Shown: positions 8,001-17,121, numbered from the stretch's first letter. The stretch is DNA of 64,000 nucleotides from Bacillus spongiae (GCF_037120725.1 NZ_JBBAXC010000003.1:248001-312000), one strand, 5' to 3'. Numbers and translations: made by a program. Notes: generated from the sequence alone by a model not told the origin.

Positions 8001-9791
8001 ATGATAATGTTTCCTAAGCCTGATCCAGAATCATTTTTTTTAACGGTTAGAATTGGTGATTTTGCTGTAAGCCACGATGAAGATCAACTAATCTATTCAA
8101 CTAACTTAAATGGAAAATTCAACATTTGGGGAATGGATTTACCTAATCACTCTCCCTATCAAATGACAAGTATTAATCAATATTGTCATCACCTATCTTT
8201 TGAAAAAGAAGGAAGGTTTATATTAACAAGTTTTGATCAAGACGGTGATGAAAATAGTCAAATTTATGCTTTATCCAGAAATGGGGGGGCGTTAGTACCA
8301 CTTTGTAGTGAGAAAAGCGCACGCCATTTAGCACCAATTTTATCAAATGATGGAGAAAGAGTTTACTATACTTCAAATAAGAAAAATAAATCTTACTTAT
8401 CAAGTTTTGTTTATCATATTTCTACGAAAGAAGATCAATTATTGCTAGATGGAGAGCATACTACGACTTATTTAACAGCAGTAAGTCCAGATGAATCTCA
8501 TTTTGTTTATTTAAAACAGTTTTCAAGTACAAATATTAATTTTTTTCTCCATTCCAATGATGAAAAATTCACAATCCTACCAAAAACAGAGCAGGAATAT
8601 ACAGTTGGAGATGTGATATTTACTAGCAATCAGACAATGTATTTTACAACTAATTTTGATGCGGATGTATCATACTTGATGAAATACAATCTGAAGCGAA
8701 AGCAATATTCTAAAATCGCCCATATAGAAGGCTATGAAATGAAGCATCTGCAATGGGAAGAAAAGTCTAATCGCTTGTATGTTTATGGTTCAAGTGGAGT
8801 CAGAAGTCGTGTCTTCCAGTTAGATCTCGATGAGGAAGAGATAAATGAAGTCGTTATTCCAGTCACTTCTATTACTAAGTTTTTAGTAGGAAATAGAGGT
8901 AATTGTTATATTTTAGGAAGTACAGACACTCGTCCAGATAATATATATATGCTCCCAAAAGAAGGAACTGAATGGAAAGAGATTACGAATCATCAAGTGA
9001 TAGGAGCATCAAGAAAAATTTTTGTTGAATCTGAGGTCGTACATTATCCATCTTTTGATGGTTTAATGATTGAAGGGTTGTATTATCGTTCGAAAAGTGA
9101 GGTTGAGAATGGTTATACGATAGTTTGGCCTCATGGTGGTCCGCAATTTCATGAGCAACAGCAGTTTAAATCATTTATTCAATTGGCCACCTCAAAAGGA
9201 TACAATTTTTTTCAGCCTAACTTTCGAGGGTCAACAGGGTATGGTCTCTCCTTTTCGAAAATGGTCGAAAAGGATTGGGGGTACGGCCCCCGTTTGGATA
9301 TCGTACACGGAATTGAATGGTTAGCTGCATCGGGGAGATCCGATTTAAATAAAATATTTTTATTAGGTGCAAGTTACGGAGGGTATATGTCTTTATTGTT
9401 ACACGGACGTCATCCTGAATATTTTCAAGCAATTGTGGATATATGCGGACCGAGCAATTTATTTTCATTTATCAATAGTGTTCCAGACTTTTGGAAACCT
9501 TTCTTGGAATCAATGATTGGGCACCCTGAAAAAGACAAAGAAAAGTTGATTGAAGATTCACCCATTACTTATTTAAAGTCGATGAAAAAGCCTATGTTAA
9601 TTATACAAGGTGCAAACGATCCAAGTGTTGTGAAAGAAGAGTCAGATCAAATTGTGGAAAGATTGTGGGAGTATGGGAGAGAAGTTGAATACATCATTCT
9701 AGAAGATGAAGGCCATGGTATCAATAAAAAAGCGAATGAAATCAAAGTATTTAAGAGAATCTTTGATTTTTTTCAAGAGAATCAGAAATGA
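8001..9791 (+). CDS. S9-family serine peptidase (prolyl oligopeptidase type)
   Basis: This protein of about 596 residues has an N-terminal beta-propeller-like half and a C-terminal alpha/beta-hydrolase peptidase domain. The nucleophile Ser458 sits in GASYGGY; the acid is in GANDPSV and the histidine in DEGHG, in the order expected of the S9 family. The substrate is probably short peptides. There is no signal peptide, so it is likely cytoplasmic. I chose the ATG at 8001, six bases after GAGGGGAA; an upstream in-frame ATG at 7983 overlaps that site. It stands alone between divergent or convergent genes and ends at a terminator near 9890. Confidence 0.88.
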   Translation: MIMFPKPDPESFFLTVRIGDFAVSHDEDQLIYSTNLNGKFNIWGMDLPNHSPYQMTSINQYCHHLSFEKEGRFILTSFDQDGDENSQIYALSRNGGALVPLCSEKSARHLAPILSNDGERVYYTSNKKNKSYLSSFVYHISTKEDQLLLDGEHTTTYLTAVSPDESHFVYLKQFSSTNINFFLHSNDEKFTILPKTEQEYTVGDVIFTSNQTMYFTTNFDADVSYLMKYNLKRKQYSKIAHIEGYEMKHLQWEEKSNRLYVYGSSGVRSRVFQLDLDEEEINEVVIPVTSITKFLVGNRGNCYILGSTDTRPDNIYMLPKEGTEWKEITNHQVIGASRKIFVESEVVHYPSFDGLMIEGLYYRSKSEVENGYTIVWPHGGPQFHEQQQFKSFIQLATSKGYNFFQPNFRGSTGYGLSFSKMVEKDWGYGPRLDIVHGIEWLAASGRSDLNKIFLLGASYGGYMSLLLHGRHPEYFQAIVDICGPSNLFSFINSVPDFWKPFLESMIGHPEKDKEKLIEDSPITYLKSMKKPMLIIQGANDPSVVKEESDQIVERLWEYGREVEYIILEDEGHGINKKANEIKVFKRIFDFFQENQK

Positions 9792-9885
9792 TAATAAAAA
9801 TGTGGGTGGCAGTTGATTCCAATAGCCATTTATTGAGAATAAGGTTAAACGGAAAATAATATCCAAGATTTAATAAATTGTTTTA

Positions 9886-9916
9886 TAGGAGCCCCTTCTT
9901 GAGGCTCCTTTTATTT
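9886..9916 (+). terminator. Rho-independent terminator
   Basis: GGAGCC (9888-9893) pairs with GGCTCC (9903-9908), followed by TTTTATTTT. It ends the S9 peptidase transcript. Confidence 0.8.
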
Positions 9917-9942
9917 TATGTTTATTTGATCAGATATTTTGG

Positions 9943-10821
9943 TCATGTATTTAAAAAGGCACCGCCATTTACGTGTATCATTTGTCCGCTTACATAACTC
10001 GAATCTTCACTAGCAAGATACACAAAAGCTGGAGCTAATTCATACGGTTGACCTGCGCGTCCCATTGGCGTGTTTGAACCAAAGGTTCTTACCTCCTCAG
10101 CAGTAAAAGTAGAAGGGATTAGTGGCGTCCATATTGGACCTGGAGCAACTCCATTAACGCGTATTCCTTGACTAGCTAAAGATTCAGAAAGTGAACGAGT
10201 GTAGCTAACAATGGCCCCTTTCGTTGAAGCATAATCAATCAATGTTTTATGTCCTTTGTAAGCGGTGATGGATGCTGAATTGATTATTGTAGAACCTTGC
10301 GTTAGATGGGGAAGAGCGGCTTTAGATAAATAAAACATGGAAAAAATATTCGTTCGAAATGTACGTTCAAGCTGCTCACTTGTGATATCTAATAGACTAT
10401 TTTGAGGATGCTGTTCTGCGGCATTATTCACTAATATATTAAGCTGCCCTAATTCATTAATCGTTTTATTAATGACATCTTTACAAAATGTTTCGCTCCC
10501 AATATCTCCGCTAAGAAGGACACATTTCCGTCCTTCTTTCTCTACAAGTATTTTTGTTTCATGAGCATCTTCGTGTTCTTCTAAATAGACGATGGCCACA
10601 TCTGCGCCTTCTTTTGCAAAATAAATAGCAACAGATTTTCCAATACCGCTATCACCACCTGATATCAGCGCAACTTTATTTTGTAATTTTCCACTGCCTT
10701 TATAATTTGGGTCAACATACTTTGGTTGTGGATTCATTTCTTTTTCCGTTCCAGGCTGATGGTTTTGATGTTGTGGAGGAAAGGTTTGGTGCTGGCTTTG
10801 ATTATTAGCCAAATGAATCAC
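9943..10821 (-). CDS. SDR-family oxidoreductase
   Basis: This 292-residue short-chain dehydrogenase/reductase belongs to the subgroup of B. subtilis YdaD/YhdF/YhxC. A polar, Gln/His-rich N-terminal extension of about 40 residues precedes the Rossmann fold. The cofactor motif is SGGDSGIGK, the NNAAE motif follows, and the catalytic residues are Ser in NSAS and YASTK (Tyr-x3-Lys). Relatives in Bacillus are often general-stress proteins, but no sigma-B promoter was established here. The gene is monocistronic, and its 3' end lies close to the terminator of the converging S9 peptidase gene. The natural substrate is unknown. Confidence 0.88.
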   Translation of the reverse strand: MIHLANNQSQHQTFPPQHQNHQPGTEKEMNPQPKYVDPNYKGSGKLQNKVALISGGDSGIGKSVAIYFAKEGADVAIVYLEEHEDAHETKILVEKEGRKCVLLSGDIGSETFCKDVINKTINELGQLNILVNNAAEQHPQNSLLDITSEQLERTFRTNIFSMFYLSKAALPHLTQGSTIINSASITAYKGHKTLIDYASTKGAIVSYTRSLSESLASQGIRVNGVAPGPIWTPLIPSTFTAEEVRTFGSNTPMGRAGQPYELAPAFVYLASEDSSYVSGQMIHVNGGAFLNT

Positions 10822-10929
10822 TCCTTAATCTTGGATTTCGAAGTACATCACTTCATAATAAATAGTCTTTACCTATTAGTTCTGAACTATTAAGAAGAAA
10901 ACCAGAGTGTTTGATCCCTTAAGGAAATG

Positions 10930-10959
10930 AAAAAGAACTAGTCAACATACCTAGTTCTT
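10930..10959 (-). terminator. Rho-independent terminator
   Basis: AAGAACTAG (10933-10941) pairs with CTAGTTCTT (10951-10959). On the minus strand it ends in a T run, so it probably serves the small DUF3941 gene. Confidence 0.7.
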
Positions 10960-10998
10960 CTTAGTGTATAAATGGTCCTTTACTTTTATTAGCCTTGA

Positions 10999-11130
10999 TT
11001 AGAGGTGATCCGTTTTTTTAGAATACTGTCGTTTCCCTGCTTTTTGATTTTTATCTTTTTGCATGTTCTGTTCATGTCTAAAAGCTTGTTTATCTTGAGC
11101 TTTTTTATCGTTGTCTGAAGTATGAGGCAT
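10999..11130 (-). CDS. Small DUF3941-like protein
   Basis: This 43-residue, very hydrophilic protein begins MPHTSDNDKKAQDKQ and ends QYSKKTDHL. That ending and overall length match what I remember of the DUF3941 family of small Bacillus proteins, whose function is unknown. The start has AAAGGAG about nine bases upstream, and a minus-strand terminator follows about 40 bases downstream, which supports a real gene. It lies between the SDR gene and the DegV gene on the same strand but with its own signals. There are no membrane segments and no cysteines. Confidence 0.65.
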   Translation of the reverse strand: MPHTSDNDKKAQDKQAFRHEQNMQKDKNQKAGKRQYSKKTDHL

Positions 11131-11188
11131 TTCGTTTTACTCCTTTCACTTTTAATAGTAGTTTTCCGTAGAAGGCAGATAGTATGTA

Positions 11189-12043
11189 TTAGCGTTTATT
11201 TAAGAAAAAAATAGCGAGTGTTCCAGGGCCGGCGTGTGCACCAACAGCACTTCCAATCAAATTGATATAAAAATCCTTCGTGCCAAATTTTTCTTGAATG
11301 AGTTGTTTCATCTCCATAGCTAGTTCAAGATCATCTCCGTGGCTAATACCAACAACCTGATTTTCAAGCGTATCGCCACGTTCTCCCATTAGTGTTAAAA
11401 GTCGATGGAGTAATTTCTTTCTCCCGCGTAGCTTCTCAATAGGGACAAGCTTCCCATCTTCTACGTGAAGCAAGGGCTTGATATTAAGTAGACCTCCAAC
11501 AAAAGCGGAGGCTTTACTAACACGACCTCCTTTTGCCATATAATCTAAGTCTTCTACAGTAAATAAGTGTTCCATATGACTAACTCGGTCATTTATTATG
11601 GAAAGGATTTCGTTCTTTGATGCCCCTTTTGCGATCAACTCTGCTGCTTCTTTGACAACTAATCCATATCCTAGTGATGCGCATTTTGAATCGACAATGG
11701 TTAAGTCAAGGTGTGGGTAGTTTTCTTTTACTTGTTCCTTTACCATTACAGCTGTTTGGTAAGTTCCAGATAATTCTGATGAAAAGGCTATATAAATACC
11801 GCTTTCCTTTTTCTCGGCAATTGTAGTGAACAGTTTTTCTAGCATAGCTGGAGATGCTTGAGAGGTTATGGGCCTTTTTCCATTTCGAATGGCTTCATAA
11901 ACCTTCTGTGGGTTAATCGTAATGAGATCTTCATATTCTGTATCATCAATATGTACACGAAGTGGTATTAACTCGGTGAATTCTTTTTCAAAAAAATGTA
12001 ACGGTAAGTCAGAGCCACTGTCGGCTAATAATTTGATTGTCAT
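11189..12043 (-). CDS. DegV-family fatty-acid-binding protein
   Basis: This 284-residue DegV protein binds a fatty acid; FakB relatives present it to the FakA kinase for phospholipid synthesis. Typical elements are KLLADSGSDLP at the N-terminus, ITSQASP, and the ligand-loop region IAFSSELSGTYQTA followed later by the DLDYMAKGGRVSKAS segment. I place the start at 12043 (MTIKLLADSG), which has an AGAAGG site; the frame extends upstream without support. The neighbourhood matches B. subtilis yitS, next to the intracellular proteinase-inhibitor-like gene. No FakA is in the window, so partner kinase and lipid preference are open. Confidence 0.88.
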   Translation of the reverse strand: MTIKLLADSGSDLPLHFFEKEFTELIPLRVHIDDTEYEDLITINPQKVYEAIRNGKRPITSQASPAMLEKLFTTIAEKKESGIYIAFSSELSGTYQTAVMVKEQVKENYPHLDLTIVDSKCASLGYGLVVKEAAELIAKGASKNEILSIINDRVSHMEHLFTVEDLDYMAKGGRVSKASAFVGGLLNIKPLLHVEDGKLVPIEKLRGRKKLLHRLLTLMGERGDTLENQVVGISHGDDLELAMEMKQLIQEKFGTKDFYINLIGSAVGAHAGPGTLAIFFLNKR

Positions 12044-12274
12044 AATGACACCTTCTTTATTCTTATTTGTATATCTATAGAAAAGCGAATAACTTTTGAT
12101 ACTAGTGTAGCGATTTTGAACGAAAATAACAAAGTTTTTTTCGTTCAAATTACGGTAGTACTCTAGATATTACAACGATTATAGAGAGAAAAAAACGATA
12201 TAGCTCCATATAGACTAAGATAAGGAAACAAGCCAATACTAAAAGAGGATATATTTAATTAGGAGTGAATCCCC

Positions 12275-13027
12275 TTGAAGAATAAATGGCTCTGTTTCTT
12301 TTTTTGTATAAGCTTCATTTTGGTTAACAGTATAAATGTCAGGGCAGTTAGTGGTCAAAAAGTGGTGTGGAAAGTCGAGCCGACTGTAGTGGGAGATGAA
12401 GTCAAAATTAACCTTTCCTTGCATAACAATAGTAGTCGTGAAGTATTGTTTCAATTTGCAACAAACAAAATGTATGATTATGTGATCTTGCATGATGGAA
12501 AGCGTGAGGTATATCGATATAGTTTAAATAAGAAGTTTTCTAAGTCGGATCATACATTAAAAATTATGCCAGGTCAAACAAAAGTATGGACAAGCATTTG
12601 GAAGAATGAAACACCGGTACATTCAGGCTTGTACAAAATTAAAGCTCGGTTTCTTCCTACGAAAACAGATCCGAACATTGTGTTTGAAAAAATAGCTGAT
12701 AATCAGTTTATTTTAAGCAATGGCAATGAAGTTTTTCGAAATATTAAAATTAAACAGTTGGAAAAAGGAAAGTATAGAGTAAAAGGTGAAGCAAGGACGA
12801 GAGAAGGGAGTTTTTATTACTCCGTAGACGATGGTCACCATGAATTGATGGGTGAAACGTTAGTTAAAGTTAATAAAAAGGAGCCTAATTGGTCAAAATT
12901 CTCCTTTAATTTGACAGTTAAAAATTTAAAACATACGAACAAACATATATTAACGTTATATGAACGAAATCAAAACGATGGAACTTTTCTTCATCAATAT
13001 TCCATCTTGTTAAAAAAGGATCAATAA
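12275..13027 (+). CDS. Secreted BsuPI-domain protein
   Basis: This 250-residue protein starts with a signal peptide (MKNKWLCFFFCISFILVNS). A BsuPI-type domain follows at roughly residues 33-130 (VEPTVVGDEVKINLSLHNN ... MPGQTKVWTSIW). The family is named for the B. subtilis intracellular proteinase inhibitor, which is shorter and lacks a signal peptide. Here a second, beta-rich region of about 110 residues follows. The start is TTG with AGGAGTG upstream. The gene sits between the DegV gene and DUF3813 as in the yit region. Whether it inhibits a protease is inferred from the domain name only; a cell-envelope binding role is equally possible. Confidence 0.7.
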   Translation: MKNKWLCFFFCISFILVNSINVRAVSGQKVVWKVEPTVVGDEVKINLSLHNNSSREVLFQFATNKMYDYVILHDGKREVYRYSLNKKFSKSDHTLKIMPGQTKVWTSIWKNETPVHSGLYKIKARFLPTKTDPNIVFEKIADNQFILSNGNEVFRNIKIKQLEKGKYRVKGEARTREGSFYYSVDDGHHELMGETLVKVNKKEPNWSKFSFNLTVKNLKHTNKHILTLYERNQNDGTFLHQYSILLKKDQ

Positions 13028-13062
13028 AAATAGAAGCCCCTTTTGAAGGGGCTTCTATTTTT
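13026..13062. terminator. Bidirectional terminator
   Basis: A perfect 17-bp stem runs from 13026-13042 to 13046-13062 with loop TTG and A/T runs on both flanks. It overlaps the last bases of the BsuPI gene and of the converging DUF3813 gene. Confidence 0.92.
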
Positions 13063-13258
13063 ATTGAAGCTGTTGAAGTTCTGTCTGCATTTGACGTAGT
13101 TGTGCCTGTTCATGCACATTGCTATTTGCAAAAGCACTTGATAGAGCATTTTTAGCCTTTGCGATATAAGCTTGTTTTTCCTCAGCATTGCCTGATTCAC
13201 ACGCTTGTACAGCTTGTTGGACAAAGTCACGTGCTTGTACAAACAATGGGTTTGTCAT
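13061..13258 (-). CDS. DUF3813 small protein
   Basis: This 65-residue protein (MTNPLFVQARDFVQQAVQA...) matches the DUF3813 family of small Bacillus proteins. It is helical, Gln/Ala-rich and probably forms a short coiled coil; it has no membrane segment or catalytic motif. It is immediately downstream of another small gene (1-base gap) and shares that operon. The location beside the DegV, BsuPI and HAD genes matches the yit cluster of B. subtilis. Function is unknown. Confidence 0.75.
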   Translation of the reverse strand: MTNPLFVQARDFVQQAVQACESGNAEEKQAYIAKAKNALSSAFANSNVHEQAQLRQMQTELQQLQ

Positions 13259-13259
13259 A

Positions 13260-13412
13260 CTAAATCCCCCCTAAAGAGGAATCTTTTACGTTTTGCAATT
13301 TTTGTGCTTCTGCTTCTGCTAAGGTTAGATGATAGGGAATACGGTCATCATGTTTGGAAACCGTATTTTTTCCTTGTTGAATAAATCGCTTTGACTTATT
13401 GCTTTTTCCCAA
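13260..13412 (-). CDS. Small hypothetical protein
   Basis: I do not recognise this 50-residue basic protein, whose N-terminus is rich in Lys and Ser (GKSNKSKRFIQQGKNTVSK). I chose the TTG at 13412 because AAGGGG sits eight bases upstream; the longer in-frame ATG at 13457 has no ribosome-binding site. It ends one base before the DUF3813 gene, so the two are almost certainly cotranscribed. There is no signal peptide or membrane helix. Confidence 0.6.
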   Translation of the reverse strand: MGKSNKSKRFIQQGKNTVSKHDDRIPYHLTLAEAEAQKLQNVKDSSLGGI

Positions 13413-13508
13413 TACAAACACCCCTTCTTGGCTTCTAGGTGAAGAAAACTCACCCATTCATAGTATTTGCGAAAAGAAAAGAATTAACGGACATAATAAT
13501 TGGAAGTT

Positions 13509-14321
13509 TTAATTGAGTAAAAAACGTTTTTCCAAATAAACACCGATTCCATCTTCTTCATTAGATAAAGTTACTTCATTAGCCAAGTCTTTTAATGGGG
13601 GAATTGCATTTCCCATCGCAACCCCTGTTCCAGCATATTCAATCATTTCTATATCATTGTCTTCATCTCCAAAAGCAATGATGTTTTCTCGAGGTATGCC
13701 AAGCCTTTTGGCTACAATTTCAATTCCTATTGCTTTGTTTAATCCTTTTTTGACAATTTCAATGACATGCCAAGGAGCTGCCCAGCGTCGATGGTCAATA
13801 ACTTCAGCATGAACCTTACTTAAATGTTTACGTATCATCGGTACAATGCTCTCTTCTGCGTGTATGAGGAGGGAGGTGGGATGGTCCGTTAATATCTTTT
13901 TTAAATCTCCCGTTGCAATCGTAGGATTACCAAAGCTAAAAATGTCAATTAGACGTTCATCATGATAATGAAAATACACTTCGTCCATTATCTCAGCAAT
14001 AATGTTATGAAAAGAGAATTCCTTGCAAGCTTCCACAATTTCTAATGCTACGTCAAGGTCCATCGGTTCATGAAACATTCCCCAGCTATTATCTAACGGG
14101 TGGTGAACAAATGCACCGTTGAAATTAACAATGGGTGAAGTTAAACCCAATTCATTATAATACGTTTCACTAGCACGATATGGTCTCCCTGTCGCAATCA
14201 TGACTTCGTGACCTTGTTTCATTAATGTATGTAAAACATTCTTCGTCTTGGTAGATATTTTTTTATCATCAGTAAGTAATGTTCCGTCTAAATCGAGGAC
14301 AATTAAGTGTTTTTCTGTCAT
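13509..14321 (-). CDS. Cof-type HAD phosphatase
   Basis: This 270-residue haloacid-dehalogenase hydrolase dephosphorylates small phosphometabolites. Motif I is LDLDGTLL with nucleophile Asp10 and Asp12. Motif II is in MIATGR, Lys of motif III is in KKGLNKAIG, and motif IV is GDEDNDIEMI. The large type-IIB cap lies between motifs II and III, as in Cof/YwpJ/YitU proteins. Position between DUF3813 and the MIP18 gene matches yitU of B. subtilis. Substrate preference (flavin, sugar or nucleotide phosphates) is not predictable here. A weak GGAGCG site precedes the ATG. Confidence 0.88.
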   Translation of the reverse strand: MTEKHLIVLDLDGTLLTDDKKISTKTKNVLHTLMKQGHEVMIATGRPYRASETYYNELGLTSPIVNFNGAFVHHPLDNSWGMFHEPMDLDVALEIVEACKEFSFHNIIAEIMDEVYFHYHDERLIDIFSFGNPTIATGDLKKILTDHPTSLLIHAEESIVPMIRKHLSKVHAEVIDHRRWAAPWHVIEIVKKGLNKAIGIEIVAKRLGIPRENIIAFGDEDNDIEMIEYAGTGVAMGNAIPPLKDLANEVTLSNEEDGIGVYLEKRFLLN

Positions 14322-14599
14322 TATTTTCGCTCCTTATGTATATTTGTTTTCTATAGTGTATATGTTTGATTGAAAAAATGTCTACCTGTTAGTCTTAACT
14401 TGCAAAAAAATAAGGTGTTTTTTTACTTAGTGAACCTGTAAGTAGGAACAGAGGGAAATATATTTTCTGTCTTAAGGAAACATCTACTTAAACTATAGAA
14501 AATACGATTCGTTAGTTAATTTCAATAAAAAATACAAGTCATGTAATTTTGATAGGCGCCACTAATTTGATATGATAAAGAAGAAAGGGAGTGATTATA

Positions 14600-14908
14600 A
14601 TGGATCAAGAAATGAAAGATAGTATGATGGGTGCATTAGAACAAGTGGTGGATCCTGAATTAGGTATAGATATAGTGAACTTAGGGTTAGTTTATGATGT
14701 TTCACTTGACGAATCAGGACAAGCGAAAGTGACGATGACATTAACATCAATGGGATGTCCACTTGCAGGTACGATTGTAGATCAAGTAAAAGTAGCACTA
14801 AGTGAATTACCTGAGGTAAAAGAATCGGAAGTAGATATCGTTTGGAGTCCACCTTGGAGTCGTGATATGATGTCACGTTACGCGAAAATCGCTTTAGGTA
14901 TACGATAA
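14600..14908 (+). CDS. MIP18/SufT-like iron-sulfur assembly protein
   Basis: This protein of about 102 residues is a MIP18-family (formerly DUF59) protein involved in Fe-S cluster assembly or transfer. The N-terminal VVDPELGIDIVNLGLVYDV and the conserved TLTSMGCPLAGTI, with its single reactive cysteine, define the family. The C-terminal segment VWSPPWSRDMMS is also characteristic. I chose the ATG at 14600, after AAAGGGAG; a GTG at 14591 is in frame but overlaps the Shine-Dalgarno region. It is the likely counterpart of B. subtilis yitW and is followed by a strong terminator. Confidence 0.88.
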   Translation: MDQEMKDSMMGALEQVVDPELGIDIVNLGLVYDVSLDESGQAKVTMTLTSMGCPLAGTIVDQVKVALSELPEVKESEVDIVWSPPWSRDMMSRYAKIALGIR

Positions 14909-14913
14909 AAACA

Positions 14914-14965
14914 AAGGGGCAAACCAATAAGTCGATTTTTTGACGATTGGTCAGCCCCTTTTTGG
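14914..14965 (+). terminator. Rho-independent terminator
   Basis: AAGGGGC (14914-14920) pairs with GCCCCTT (14954-14960) and an inner ACCAAT/ATTGGT pair extends the stem. A T run follows. It lies between convergent genes and may act in both directions. Confidence 0.8.
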
Positions 14966-15003
14966 ACTTTTAATAAGTAGTGTGTTTTGTTTTCGCAAAG
15001 AGA

Positions 15004-15696
15004 TTAATCGATTCGACATATCTCAATGGGGCAATCTTCACAGTCAATTTCATTTTTTAAATGAGACAGCTGGTGAATGGTTATGATTCCTTTTTCAAAG
15101 GATATAACCTTGTCTCTTTTTAAATCATTGAGCATCCGATTTACTACTTCCCTTGAAGTACCACAGAAATTAGCCAATTCTTGATTAGTTAACGAAAGTT
15201 CAATGACAATACCTTTTGGAGTTAAGGTACCGTAGCTATTGGAAAGTCGTATTAATGTAGAATAAAGGGCCCCTTTTTTACCATGTAATATTAGGTCCCG
15301 AAATTTCGTTTGATTTTTTTGGTTTTGTAGTTGCACATATTTTAGCCATTCCAAAGTTAGATGAGGTGTGGAGCTCAATTTATCTTCAAAAATTACTTTA
15401 TTTATGGCCAGGACTTCTACATTCTCAATACATTTTGCATTCAGCATATAAGAAGAGGAAGAACAAAATAGCGATAAATCTCCAATTACATCACCAGGAG
15501 CTGCAATTTTAATTGACAACTCTTTGCCATCAGGAATGACTTTGCTTATTTGGACTTTACCTTTAAGAATATAATATAACTCAGATGCAACCATTCCCTC
15601 TTGATAAAGGTAGGTTCCTTTATCGAGTATCTTTTTATTATTTGTAGCTTCAAATAATTGCTTTAATTCTGCAGAAATTTTCATAGGCGTTTGCAT
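15004..15696 (-). CDS. fnr: Fnr-type anaerobic transcription regulator
   Basis: This 230-residue Crp/Fnr-family regulator has an N-terminal cyclic-nucleotide-binding fold and a C-terminal helix-turn-helix (TNQELANFCGTSREVVNRM). The last residues contain C-x2-C-x4-C (CEDCPIEIC). This matches the spacing of the three C-terminal cysteine ligands of the 4Fe-4S cluster in B. subtilis Fnr, whose ligands are not N-terminal as in E. coli. It should act as an oxygen-sensitive activator that binds TGTGA-N6-TCACA sites. The ATG at 15696 follows AAGGGTG; a GTG three codons earlier is possible. No nar genes are adjacent. A TATAAT element lies about 40 bases upstream. Confidence 0.8.
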   Translation of the reverse strand: MQTPMKISAELKQLFEATNNKKILDKGTYLYQEGMVASELYYILKGKVQISKVIPDGKELSIKIAAPGDVIGDLSLFCSSSSYMLNAKCIENVEVLAINKVIFEDKLSSTPHLTLEWLKYVQLQNQKNQTKFRDLILHGKKGALYSTLIRLSNSYGTLTPKGIVIELSLTNQELANFCGTSREVVNRMLNDLKRDKVISFEKGIITIHQLSHLKNEIDCEDCPIEICRID

Positions 15697-15760
15697 AGTG
15701 TTCACACCCTTACGATTTAATCAACTCTATTTAATTATAGCATAGATAAGAATAAAATTT

Positions 15761-16582
15761 TTAAGTTAAAGTTAGTACGAGTGTTCCTACAATGAAACAA
15801 TAAATAGCAAAGTATTTTAAGTTCCCTTTCGCCATGATATTCATAAACCATTTCAAGGAAAAGTAGGAGGCGATGAGTGAACCGAAAAAGGCTAGAGAAT
15901 AGGGAATCGCTAAGCTCAAGATGGATTCGTCCGCTACTAAATCACCGATGGATTTCAACGTTACCCCTAAACTAATAGGGATGTACAATAGGAATGAATA
16001 ACGAAGTGCCGTTTCTTGCTTCATTCCTCGTCCCATTGCTGCAACAATCGTTGCTCCTGAACGGCTTATTCCAGGTATTAACGCAACGGCTTGGGCTAAT
16101 CCGACAATGATAGCATCCTTCATTGATAATTCTCCGTCGCTTTTTTTTCCTTTCAAATTGCGAATCAACCATAGAGCAATCCCAGTGACAAGTAAGGCAA
16201 TGGCTACAACTTTAATATTGTTTGCAAGTTGCCCTTCGATAAAATCACCAAAAACAACTCCAATTACTCCGGCAGGAATGGTTCCAATGATTAAGTAAAT
16301 AATAAAGTTAAAATCAGCCTTTGCAGCATTGTCTCGGGTTGAGAGATAGCTGACACCGTTTTTGATGAGGCGAAGTAAATCTTCACGATATATAATTAAA
16401 ACAGCGAGAAGGGATGCTGTATTAACGAGAATATCGAAGGTTAACCCATTATACTCAATGCTGAAATATTCCTTTGCGATTTGAAGATGCCCACTAGATG
16501 AAATGGGAATGGGTTCTGTAAATCCTTGAAAAATACCTAATAGTAAATATTTGAGTAATTCACCTAAATTATCTGTAATCAT
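15761..16582 (-). CDS. uppP: Undecaprenyl-diphosphate phosphatase UppP
   Basis: This 273-residue polytopic membrane enzyme (BacA/UppP family) removes a phosphate from undecaprenyl diphosphate, recycling the lipid carrier of cell-wall synthesis and giving bacitracin tolerance. The two signature motifs are present: [14 protein letters not shown] near residue 20, with Glu and Ser/His residues, and PGISRSGAT in the second half. About eight membrane segments are visible. It lies 64 bases upstream of fnr on the same strand, but a promoter-like TATAAT in that gap suggests fnr has its own start. The ATG is preceded by GGAGGAT. Confidence 0.9.
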   Translation of the reverse strand: MITDNLGELLKYLLLGIFQGFTEPIPISSSGHLQIAKEYFSIEYNGLTFDILVNTASLLAVLIIYREDLLRLIKNGVSYLSTRDNAAKADFNFIIYLIIGTIPAGVIGVVFGDFIEGQLANNIKVVAIALLVTGIALWLIRNLKGKKSDGELSMKDAIIVGLAQAVALIPGISRSGATIVAAMGRGMKQETALRYSFLLYIPISLGVTLKSIGDLVADESILSLAIPYSLAFFGSLIASYFSLKWFMNIMAKGNLKYFAIYCFIVGTLVLTLT

Positions 16583-16755
16583 GAATATCCTCCGTCATTT
16601 TTGTTCACATCTTATAATTTAACATGATGAAGCAATGATGTGTAAAGTAGTTTTTCTAGGCTTTAAAGTAAGAGTAGTAAATTTCATCCGTATGAAACAA
16701 CCGTTTACGACGAATAGTAATAGTAAATCTAGGTACAAAGGAAGGAGGAAGTAAA

Positions 16756-16935
16756 ATGGGGCAACCGCGACATTTTCGTGGAGGAGACAAAGCACCGAAT
16801 AATGGTATTTACATTGAGATTGGTGAAACTGGAAGTAATGTGAAGAATCCCAAAAAAATAAAGTTGAAGTCTGGTGATCGTTTCCCGGAAAATTCAAATC
16901 ATAATCGCCATTGGACTTATTTACCAAAATTTTAA
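16756..16935 (+). CDS. yjzC: YjzC-like small protein
   Basis: This 59-residue soluble protein (MGQPRHFRGGDKAPNNGIY...) matches the YjzC family of small Bacillus proteins. The pattern GxYxEIGExGxxVxNPKxIxLxxGDxFPxxxxxxRxW is preserved. A strong GAAGGAGG lies eight bases before the ATG. It is followed at a distance by a bidirectional terminator and by yjzD on the other strand, the same neighbours as in B. subtilis. No biochemical function is known. Confidence 0.85.
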   Translation: MGQPRHFRGGDKAPNNGIYIEIGETGSNVKNPKKIKLKSGDRFPENSNHNRHWTYLPKF

Positions 16936-17092
16936 TGGAAGGGTGATCATCGAACAATCCTTTCGGCAATCCCTTTTATTCGTCCATTTAAGACGTGAAA
17001 AATATTTTCGTCGCTTACTTAATTATGTATGTGGAGTTAAAATAGCCCATTTAGTAATTCTAACTAAATCTCTTTTATATGAAGTAAATTAT

Positions 17093-17121
17093 AAAAAGCT
17101 CATCACTTGGATGAGCTTTTT
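17093..17121. terminator. Bidirectional terminator
   Basis: AAAAAGCTCATC (17093-17104) pairs with GATGAGCTTTTT (17110-17121). It separates yjzC from the converging yjzD gene. Confidence 0.88.
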
